This document shows, one piece after another, positions 1 to 7,300 of a stretch of 15,722 nucleotides of DNA (its first letter is position 1; each line of letters opens with the position of its first letter). The DNA lies in assembly GCA_046545675.1 (NCBI GenBank), contig JBKGZI010000090.1:1-15722 (forward strand), given 5' to 3'. The notes under the pieces are model-generated. The model was given only the letters and a program-made list of their open reading frames with translations. It had not been told where the DNA came from and ran no database searches. A program made the translations under genes and the position numbers. This DNA comes from CAYLTX01 sp046545675 (GTDB lineage Bacteria > Myxococcota_A > Bradymonadia > Bradymonadales > Bradymonadaceae).

Positions 1-227
1 GCTACTGACGACTGACTCCACGGTGCATTAAGTGCTCGGAACCGGATCCAGTGGGCGCGGAGCGCTGGGGAGGTGCCTGAGCGTAGCGAAGGCGGAGGGG
101 CTTCCTCGTGATGTCCGACCCCCCCAAAGAAAACCCCTTTCCACAATTCACCACCCCCGCTATCGTCACACCCACCGGCTTTGGCCGGCCTAAACCACCA
201 AAAACACTCCACAATCCCGAAGTCACC
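1..227. other. Upstream region of the transglycosylase gene
   Basis: No gene is supported here on either strand. The stretch has a purine-rich SD-like GGAGGGG at 94-100 and a small hairpin, CCGGC-TTTG-GCCGG, at 175-188. From 111 to 227 the base usage is C- and A-rich and unlike the coding DNA that follows. The region is read as leader plus promoter, although no clear -35/-10 pair could be picked out. If translation really began at 108 or 111, the hairpin would lie inside the coding sequence. Confidence 0.4.
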
Positions 228-2423
228 GTGAGATTTGCTTTTCTAATAGGCGCACTCTTCACCTTCATCGCCCCCCCCGCCACCGCCGAAGTCCTCCCGG
301 CTGATCAATCCAGCACCTACCGGCAAGCCCGCACATTGCTCGGCGAAGACTCCCTCCAGGCCCACCAGCGCGCCTATGAGCTGGCCACGGGGCTCGAGGA
401 GTTCGAGGTCGCCGACGACAGGCGCGTCCAGCTCGTCGCCGAGGCGGCCGAGCGGACCGGGCGTGTCGACGAGGCGGTGGCGGCGCTGGCGGAGTTTGGC
501 AAGGGCGCCGGCCGGCCCATCGACGGGATGTATGCCCACGTCGAGCGCGGCGAGTTATTGTTGCTGCAGGGCAAGCTCGAAGAGGGCGGTGAGTTGTTGG
601 CAGCGCTGCGAGAGTATGCGAGCTCCTTCGAGGAGCAGTCCACCGAGGCGCGTTTTTTGAGGGCCCGGCGTTGGCGCCTCGAGCACGACCTGGTGGTCGC
701 TAGATCTGACGAGCCGCGCCCGGAGCAGGCCGTGGCGGCTGCCAGGCGACTTCTGGTCAAATATCCGGCCGAGGATGCCGCGCGGCGCGACGGACTGGTC
801 CTCTCGGTCGACGACCTCGACGCCGCCGAGCGCTTCGAGCGCGCTCGTGGTTTGTACGACGGCTGGGCCTACCATCAGGCCCGCGAGGAATTCGCGGCCC
901 TGGTCGATGACGATGCCCGAGACAATAAGCACGCCGGTGAGGCGCGCTGGTATCTGGGGCATCTCGCGCTCAATAAGCTCAGAGATCGCCCCGAGGAGGC
1001 CGAGAAGATCTTCGCCGAGCTCGCCGAAAACGGTCCCCACGCCGAGGCGTCTCATTTCCAGGTTGCCCGCGCCCAGATGCGCCAGGAGCGCTACGAGGAC
1101 GCGCTCGACACGCTCGCCGCCTACCAGAAGCGCTACCCGCGCGGCCGCCACGTCGAGTCGGTCTACTATTATCGCGGCTGGCTCCCCTACGACCGGCGCG
1201 ACAATGAAGCCGCCGTCGAGGGCTTCCAGAAATATATCGATCGCTACGGCAAAGGCGTCGGGCGCTCGTCGTATATCTACGGCTTTTTGGGGTGGACCTA
1301 TATGCGCATGGGCCGGTGGCAGGACGCCATCGACACCTACGAGGAGATGCGCGCGTTCGGCAATATGCTGGTGTGGGGCAAGGCGCTGCACTGGCAGGCC
1401 TACGCCTATAATCAGCTCGGCGAGCGCGACCAGGCGCTGGCCAAGCTCGACGAGCTGCGCGAGCGGTACCCGGTGACCTATTACGGCGTGCTCGGCGAGC
1501 AATTGCGAGCGCGCATCGAGGGCCGCGACGAGCGCGCATCACAAGTCTGGTGGCCCGACGGCGGCGGCACGCTCGACGACCGCCCCGAGAAGTCCGTCGA
1601 GGACTTCGAGCTTCGCGGGCTCAGCTCGGCCGAACAGAAAATCTGGAAGCGTGTGCGCGCCCTGGTCGAGCTCGGCGAGCTCCACATGGCGCGTCAGGAA
1701 GTCGAGCCGATCTACGACTCGCTGGTGCGCGCAGCCCCCGCCGCCGAGCGCGACGCCTGGATCCACGCGCTCGGCCATTTCCTCGAGGACTTCCACCCTA
1801 TGTGGGAGGTCGCCACCGGCGGCAGCATCGCCGCGATGCCACAACTCCCGGAGCCCGACTCGCTCGAGGCCGCCATGGCCTATCCCCGCGCTTACCGTGG
1901 CGTGGTCGACGACGTCACCGGCGAGTTCGACCTGCCCCCGGAGTTGATGTGGTCCTTGATGCGCCAGGAGAGCCGATTCCGGCCCGCGCAGATCTCGTAT
2001 ACCGACGCGGTCGGCGCCCTGCAGATGATCCCCAAGACGGCCCGAAAGGTCGCCCGCGACCTGGGTGTCACCTACAACCCTCGCACCTTCCCGCGGCCCG
2101 AGGTCGGCTTTCGCTACAGCGGCTTTTATATGCGCAAATTGCTCGACACCTTCGACGGGCTGATCGTCCCGATGGCCACCGCCTACAACTCCGGCCCCAG
2201 CGTGGTTGCCCGCTGGTTCCGCAAAAACCCCGACGCCGGCTTCGCCTGGCTCATCGAGGAATTCGCCTACAACGAGGGCCGCAACTACGGCCGCAAGGTC
2301 GCCGAGCATATGGTGCGGTATCTGTACCTCTACGAAGACGACGAGGCGCGCCGCGGCGAAATCCTCGACCGGCTATTTCCGGTCAACCGCGACATCGAAT
2401 TGCCCAAAAATGTGGGTTATTGA
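228..2423 (+). CDS. Slt-type soluble lytic murein transglycosylase, exported
   Basis: A 731-residue protein predicted to cleave peptidoglycan glycan strands in the periplasm, forming 1,6-anhydro-muramyl ends. Residues 1 to about 20 look like a signal peptide: a short basic start, a hydrophobic core (FAFLIGALFTFIA) and an Ala-x-Ala cleavage site before EVLPAD. Residues about 25-550 are a helical TPR-like superhelix, including an RYPVTYYG segment typical of the Slt70 linker region. The C-terminal SLT domain, about 555-690, has the catalytic Glu581 in MRQESRF, a GALQM motif at 596-600 (GLMQ in many relatives), and AYNSGP from Ala652. I chose the GTG at 228 because it places the signal peptide at the N-terminus. 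An in-frame GTG/ATG pair at 108/111 has a better SD (GGAGGGG at 94-100) but adds 40 Pro-rich residues in front of the signal peptide, in DNA that looks like untranslated leader. Family call is firm; the start is uncertain. Confidence 0.9.
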   Translation: MRFAFLIGALFTFIAPPATAEVLPADQSSTYRQARTLLGEDSLQAHQRAYELATGLEEFEVADDRRVQLVAEAAERTGRVDEAVAALAEFGKGAGRPIDGMYAHVERGELLLLQGKLEEGGELLAALREYASSFEEQSTEARFLRARRWRLEHDLVVARSDEPRPEQAVAAARRLLVKYPAEDAARRDGLVLSVDDLDAAERFERARGLYDGWAYHQAREEFAALVDDDARDNKHAGEARWYLGHLALNKLRDRPEEAEKIFAELAENGPHAEASHFQVARAQMRQERYEDALDTLAAYQKRYPRGRHVESVYYYRGWLPYDRRDNEAAVEGFQKYIDRYGKGVGRSSYIYGFLGWTYMRMGRWQDAIDTYEEMRAFGNMLVWGKALHWQAYAYNQLGERDQALAKLDELRERYPVTYYGVLGEQLRARIEGRDERASQVWWPDGGGTLDDRPEKSVEDFELRGLSSAEQKIWKRVRALVELGELHMARQEVEPIYDSLVRAAPAAERDAWIHALGHFLEDFHPMWEVATGGSIAAMPQLPEPDSLEAAMAYPRAYRGVVDDVTGEFDLPPELMWSLMRQESRFRPAQISYTDAVGALQMIPKTARKVARDLGVTYNPRTFPRPEVGFRYSGFYMRKLLDTFDGLIVPMATAYNSGPSVVARWFRKNPDAGFAWLIEEFAYNEGRNYGRKVAEHMVRYLYLYEDDEARRGEILDRLFPVNRDIELPKNVGY

Positions 2424-2496
2424 GCGCAAACACGCCGAATATTTGGCTTACGGACGGTTTTCGCAATGTTGGCAATAATTGCTGATCGGCAGCCAG

Positions 2497-2598
2497 AGAG
2501 TAAGAAAGTGAGAAAGTAAGATACGGCTACCCGCTCGAGGCCGGCTTGGTTGTTTGGAGCTTTGTTCTCACTTTCTCACTGTCTTAATTTCTTACTCT
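2497..2598. repeat. Inverted clusters of 8-bp tandem repeats (3 + 4 units)
   Basis: On the + strand 2497-2520 reads as three octamers: AGAGTAAG, AAAGTGAG, AAAGTAAG. After a 46-bp spacer, 2567-2598 reads as four octamers on the opposite strand: CTCACTTT, CTCACTGT, CTTAATTT, CTTACTCT. The reverse complement of the second block gives AGAGTAAG, AAATTAAG, ACAGTGAG, AAAGTGAG, so the two blocks are imperfect inverted copies built from one degenerate unit (about AAAGTRAG). They sit between the convergent ends of the transglycosylase and tgt genes. The arms could pair as a long A/T-rich stem and act as a two-way terminator, or they could be a dispersed repeat element. The sequence is shown directly; the function is not. 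Confidence 0.7.
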
Positions 2599-2672
2599 CT
2601 CCAACGTATGCGCCCATCGAAGGCTGGTGGCGTCGAAAGCCGAAAGGCCTCCGTAAATCCACTTAACGGCCT

Positions 2673-3974
2673 TCAATCGCTGCGTTTTTTGATGTTTTCG
2701 ATGCGTCGCTCGGGGCCGGCGACCTCGTCGACCGGGCCGGTCTTCTCGAGGTTTCGGGCGATGTCGGTCGGGGGCACCACCGAATGCTCGACGTCCCAGC
2801 CGAAGTCCTGCTGGTCGTAGCGGCCGTCGAGGTCGGCAAGCCCGATCTCTTTGCGTTTTTTGTCGGAGAGGTACTCGTCGAGGAAGGCCTCGCGGAATTT
2901 GTCGAAGCTACCCTCCTCGATGGACATGCGGATGGCTCGCATCATGTCCTGGTAGAAGGTCACGTTGTGCAGGGTCATCAGCGCCGAGCCGAGGATCTCG
3001 TTGGTGTTGATGAGGTGGTTCAAATAGGCGCGGCTGAAGTTTCGGCAGCAATAGCAATTGCAATTGGTGTCTAGCGGGAATTTATCCGACTTATAGCGCG
3101 CGTTGGACACCCGGAAGCGGCCGCGGCGGGTAAACGCCACGCCCGAGCGCGCATAGCGGCTGGGGATGACGCAGTCGAACATATCCACGCCGCGGGCGAC
3201 CGCCTCGATGATGTCCTCGGGGTAGCCCACGCCCATCAGGTAGCGGGGTTTTTCGGTGGGCATCGCCGGCTCGGTCTGGTCGATGGTGCTCATCATCAGC
3301 TCGTGGCCCTCGCCGACCGACAGCCCGCCGATGGCGTAGCCGGGCAGGTCGATCTCGGTGGTCAATTGGGCCGACAGCGCGCGCAGGTCGGCGTAGGTCG
3401 AGCCCTGCACGATGCCGAACAGCGCCTGGTCGTCGCGCTGATGAGCCTCCTTGCAGCGCTCCAACCAGCGGATCGTCCGGTAGACCGCCTCGCGGGCGTC
3501 CTGATACTCGCAGGGATGCGGCACGACCACGTCGAAGGCCATGATGATGTCGGCGCCCAGATCTTGTTGGATCTGCATGCTCTTTTCGGGCGTGAGCGTG
3601 ATTTTTTTGCCCCCGCGCTTCTCGAATTCGAAGGTCACGCCTTCTTCGTCGAGGTTGGACTTGGGCAGGCTGAAGACCTGGTAGCCGCCCGAGTCGGTCA
3701 AGATCGGCGCGTCCCACCCCATGAAATGGTGCAAGCCACCGAGTTTCTTGATGATTTGTGGACCCGGCGAGATATATAGGTGGTAGGTATTGGAGAGACA
3801 GATCTCACTGCCGGTCTCGCGCAGATCGCGCGGCATCAGCCCCTTGACCGTCGCACGAGTGCCCACCGGCATGAACGCCGGCGTCTCGAAGCTGCCGTGA
3901 GGCACGGTGACTTGGCCGCGGCGGGCTTTGCCGTCGGTGGTCGTGAGATCGAATGTTAGGCAGGAGTTTGTCAT
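2673..3974 (-). CDS. tgt: Queuine/preQ1 tRNA-guanine transglycosylase
   Basis: A 433-residue cytoplasmic enzyme that swaps guanine-34 for preQ1 in tRNAs with GUN anticodons, a step in queuosine synthesis. Visible landmarks are DSGGYQVFSL with Asp94 (base-recognition/catalytic Asp), MAFDVV with Asp148, GGLSVGEG, FDCVIPSRYARSG with the probable nucleophile Asp267, and the zinc site Cys305, Cys307, Cys310 (CNCYCC) plus His336 in MTLHN. The ATG at 3974 has GGAG seven bases upstream; a TTG at 3998 would add eight residues and is less likely. Bacterial members usually end near residue 375. This one continues about 57 residues with a charged tail that I do not recognise. The loop after the nucleophile reads SRYARSG where E. 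coli has TRNARNG. No other queuosine gene is in the window. Function is very likely correct. Confidence 0.96.
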   Translation of the reverse strand: MTNSCLTFDLTTTDGKARRGQVTVPHGSFETPAFMPVGTRATVKGLMPRDLRETGSEICLSNTYHLYISPGPQIIKKLGGLHHFMGWDAPILTDSGGYQVFSLPKSNLDEEGVTFEFEKRGGKKITLTPEKSMQIQQDLGADIIMAFDVVVPHPCEYQDAREAVYRTIRWLERCKEAHQRDDQALFGIVQGSTYADLRALSAQLTTEIDLPGYAIGGLSVGEGHELMMSTIDQTEPAMPTEKPRYLMGVGYPEDIIEAVARGVDMFDCVIPSRYARSGVAFTRRGRFRVSNARYKSDKFPLDTNCNCYCCRNFSRAYLNHLINTNEILGSALMTLHNVTFYQDMMRAIRMSIEEGSFDKFREAFLDEYLSDKKRKEIGLADLDGRYDQQDFGWDVEHSVVPPTDIARNLEKTGPVDEVAGPERRIENIKKRSD

Positions 3975-3977
3975 GGT

Positions 3978-4014
3978 GAGGCTCCAGAGAGGCTCCAAAG
4001 GTCGTTGAGGCTCC
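3978..4014 (-). promoter_or_regulatory. Triplicated GGAGCCTC octamer in the tgt leader
   Basis: Read on the minus strand, GGAGCCTC occurs three times upstream of the tgt ATG, at 4014-4007, 3996-3989 and 3985-3978. The copy nearest the gene supplies the GGAG Shine-Dalgarno (3982-3985) with a seven-base spacer, which decides the start at 3974. The two extra copies may be standby ribosome sites or a simple local duplication. The outermost copy directly abuts the first palindromic repeat element at 4015. Confidence 0.65.
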
Positions 4015-4081
4015 CCGCGGGTGCGCCTCGCCGCCGCGCCCGAGGCGCGAGCGGCTGGGCTTACCCGCGGCTATGGTTTGG
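4015..4081 (+). repeat. REP-like palindromic element, copy 1
   Basis: An outer 8-bp stem pairs CCGCGGGT (4015-4022) with ACCCGCGG (4063-4070). Inside it an 8-bp hairpin pairs GCGCCTCG (4023-4030) with CGAGGCGC (4041-4048) around a 10-base loop. The tail CTATGGTTTGG (4071-4081) follows the outer stem immediately. A second copy lies in opposite orientation at 4162-4213 with the same tail. All pairings are perfect and were read directly; calling it REP-like is an inference from the layout. Confidence 0.7.
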
Positions 4082-4161
4082 GTCTAGCACGAAACACCCC
4101 AAACGATCAGCCGAGCACATAACCAAACCCGTACCGCCGGTGAGATCATTGGACCCCAAAA

Positions 4162-4213
4162 CCAAACCATAGCTGGGGGTAAGAGCGGCGCCTTTTGCCG
4201 CTCGCACCCCCAG
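4162..4213 (-). repeat. REP-like palindromic element, copy 2 (inverted)
   Basis: Read on the minus strand: an outer stem CTGGGGGT (4213-4206) with ACCCCCAG (4180-4173), an inner stem GAGCGGC (4203-4197) with GCCGCTC (4189-4183) around a 7-base loop, then the tail CTATGGTTTGG (4172-4162). The outer-stem bases differ from copy 1 on both arms, yet pairing is kept. The GC after the first arm, the TT before the second arm and the tail are identical between copies. The two tails face each other across about 80 bp. Confidence 0.7.
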
Positions 4214-4252
4214 AGAGGGTCAACGCTCTACCAAACTTCTAAACACCCAACC

Positions 4253-4270
4253 GGTTGCGCCCGCGCAACC
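4253..4270. repeat. Perfect 8-bp inverted repeat upstream of the kinase gene
   Basis: GGTTGCGC is followed after two bases by GCGCAACC, a near-continuous palindrome centred about 106 bp upstream of the kinase ATG. There is no run of T after it, so it is not a standard intrinsic terminator. It could be a dimeric regulator site or part of the neighbouring repeat cluster. It shares no obvious sequence with the two REP-like copies. Confidence 0.5.
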
Positions 4271-4367
4271 CACCATGGTACTTATTAGAGGTCTACGCAA
4301 TCAATGTAATCGCCGCCAAGCGTCCCACTCGTCAGGTCGTGTGCGGCGTTTCCCCTGAGCATCGATC

Positions 4368-7300
4368 ATGAGTTCGGAGAAACCTTCGCTGCCACAATCC
4401 GGCGATCTGGTCGGCGGTCGCTTTCGGATTATCGAGCACCTGGGCACCGGCGGCTTCGGGACGGTCTTCAAGGCGCTCCAAGAGAACGTGGGGCGCGAGG
4501 TCGCCCTGAAGTTTCTGACCCCCGGAGTGGCCGAAGATCCGATCAACGTGGAGCGTTTCCGCCGCGAGGCGTATCACGTCAGCCAATTGCGCCATCCGCA
4601 CACCATTACGCTGTACGATTACGGCCAGACCGAAGAGGGCCTGGTCTATATGGTCATGGAGTTTTTGGACGGCATCGCGCTCTCCGATCTCATCCAAGGC
4701 GAAGGCGCCCTCCAGCCGGCGCGCGCCGCCCACGTGTTCATTCAGGTGCTCAAGAGCCTCTCGGAGGCTCACCGCCGCGGGCTGGTCCACCGCGACCTGA
4801 AGCCCGAGAATATCTTTTTGTGCGAGATGTTCGGTGAGCAAGATTACGTCAAGGTTCTGGACTTCGGCGTCGCCAAGATGACGTTGATGGAGGCCGACGA
4901 CGAGGAAGAGTCCGAAGAGGCGCTGACCAAAGCCGGGCGCATCTTCGGCACGCCCATGTATATGGCCCCCGAGCAAGCCTGCGCCGAGCCGATCACCCCG
5001 GCGACGGACACCTACGCGCTGGGCCTTTTGCTCTACGAGATCTGGACCGGCAAGCCGCCGGTGACCGGCCGCAACCGCATGGACGTCATCCACAAGCAGA
5101 TTCGCGACCAGGTCCCGGTGCTCGACGAGGAGTTCGCCAAGACCCCGCTCGGCCAGGTGATCCGAACCGCCTGCATGAAGGGGGCGTCGCGGCGCTACCA
5201 AAACGCCACCGAATTTCTGGAGGCGTTCGTCGACGCGCTGCGCAAGATGCAGATCTTTCCGGCGCCTCAGGGCGGCACGTCCCCGGAGATCTCGGTCAGC
5301 TCGCTGGTCCCCGAGGAGCCCGCCGACGAGACCCGTCAGATGATGCCGCCCAGCGAGGAGACCACCCATCCGGCCCGCGACCGGCTCGAGGGCCGGTCCG
5401 GCTCGGCGCCGTCCAAAGCACCGCCGCCGGTGCCCAAGAAGCTGCGAGATCGGCAGGCGACGCCTCGTCGGCCTGCTCCCAGACCATCAAGAGACGATCA
5501 GTCGGCTTCTCAGAAGCCGGCACCCGAGCAATCGGCTCGAGCGCGTGCCCGTCGTCGCAACGGCTCTCAGGCCGGTTCTCGAGCCGGCTCGCGGCCGTCT
5601 CAGCACGCGCCGAGTCCCGATCAGCGCCAGCGAAGCCGCTCGCAGCCGGGCAGCCCGCGCTATCAATTGCCACTTCTGGGCCGCGAGAGCGTCCTCGCCC
5701 AATTGCAGGGCATCGTCGAGGACAGCGTCGCCGCCAAGAGCGGCCAGATCGCGCTGCTCGAAGGTGAGAGCGGCATCGGGAAATCACGGGTGGTGCGCAC
5801 CCTCAAGCAGCGCATCGCCGAGCAGGGCTTCGACGCCGTGATCGGCCATTTTCGCCGGCGCTCACTGCCGATGGAGGCGCTTCGTGAGGCCCTGGCGGCC
5901 GGCTGGGGCGTGGCTCATAGCGAGCGCATGGAGGTCGACCGGATCATCCGAGGCGACCTCGAGTCCCTGGGTGGTTTCACCGACCAGGAGGTCGACTTCA
6001 TCGTCGAATTCGTCCGTCCCCGCGCGCTCGACGAGTCGCAGATGCCCCGCTCCAATGAGGAGGCCGGCGCGCTCTATGCCCGCCTCGAGCGCCTTCTGCT
6101 GAAGCTCTCCGAGCGCCGGCCCTTTTTGTTGATCCTCGAGGATGTCCAATACGCCGACAGCGCCACCCTGGCGTTCTTGGAGTATCTGGCCGTCACGCTG
6201 CGCACGCAGGCCGCCCCGATTGTGGTCGTGATGACGCTGCGCCCCGAAGAGCGCGGCCTCAACGGAGACCTCGAGCAGAGCCTGCGCACGATGAACGCCA
6301 ATATCGGCGTCGGGTTTACGCGCGTTCCCTTGAAGAGGCTGCGTGGCCGCGACCTCGCCCGGCTCCTCGACGCGATTTTGCCGCTGCAGGGACGCATCAA
6401 GGAGCGCATCGGCTGGCTCAGCCAGGGTGTGCCGCTGCACGCCATCCAGATCATTCGCTACCTGCGAAACGAGGGCAAGCTCGTGCGCCAGGGCACGCGC
6501 TGGGGCCTCAAAGACGGCTCCCCGCGCGACATCAACCTGCCGCCGGATCTGATGGATCTGATGCATCTTCGATTGCACCAGGCCTTCGAGAACTCCGACG
6601 GCCCGGCCGATCTGCGCGCGCTGCTCGAGTGGATGGCGGTGCTCGGCATGCGCACGCCGGTCGATCTGTTGGTGGGCGTGCTCGCCGGTACCGGCGACGT
6701 CGACGTCGACCACCTCGACGAGGCCATGCAGACGTTGAGCGACGAGGGGATCATCCACCAGACGCTGCATCGCAACCTGATGTGCGTCGAATTCGACAGC
6801 AGCCTGCTGCGCGAGGCCATCCTCGGCGATTTGAGCGAGCGCTGGTCGAACCGTCGGCTCCACCAGGAAGCTGCCCGTCACAAGGTCGACTTTTATCGAG
6901 ACAAATCCCTCGAGCTTCCGTTGGTCGAGATCGCCGACCACTGGCGACAAGCCGGCGACATGGATCGCTACCGCGACGCGCTCTACCAGGCGGCGACCCG
7001 CTCCAAAGAACGCTTCGATATGCGCGGGGCCCGAGAGCGCTTCCGCGAGCTATTGAAGGTGCTCGAAAAGCAGGGCGACCGCGGCGAGCAATGGGTGCAG
7101 ACGCATCTGTCCCTGGCCGAGTTGGCGCGACGCTTCGGCGAGTTTGGCCTGGCCGAGGACCACTATCGGCGGATCATCTCGGCGGGCGTCAAAGGCCGGC
7201 CCGAGTGGGCCGAGGCGCTACGCGGCTTCGCGCATCTGCTCTTCGTCCAGCGCCGAAACAACGAGGCGCTCGACTATTACAAGCACGCCCTGCAGGCCAG

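Larger units (their letters stand above)
3975..4367. other. 393-bp palindrome-rich intergenic region between tgt and the kinase gene
   Basis: No protein or tRNA gene is supported here. The region separates two divergent genes and so must carry both promoters, but no convincing -35/-10 pair was found. It contains the three tgt-leader octamers, two inverted palindromic repeat elements (4015-4081 and 4162-4213), a third hairpin (4253-4270) and about 100 bp of plain leader before the kinase ATG. The base composition of 4085-4150 and 4213-4250 (runs of C and A, few G) is unlike the neighbouring coding DNA. Confidence 0.6.

Noticed and set aside
2644..2673. AAGGCC/GGCCTT inverted repeat straddling the tgt stop codon
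   Set aside because: Only six paired bases with an 18-base loop and no adjacent T run in the right direction. It is too weak to call a terminator.
4085..4150. Possible tRNA or small RNA between the two palindromic elements
   Set aside because: There is no cloverleaf, no GTTCGA-type T-loop and no CCA end. The stretch is too short and A/C-rich for a tRNA, and a small RNA cannot be argued from sequence alone.
5862..6950. Long minus-strand open frame (362 codons) opposite the kinase gene
   Set aside because: It lies wholly antisense to the conserved ATPase part of the kinase protein and has no recognisable family. Long antisense frames are expected in GC-rich DNA with G/C third positions.
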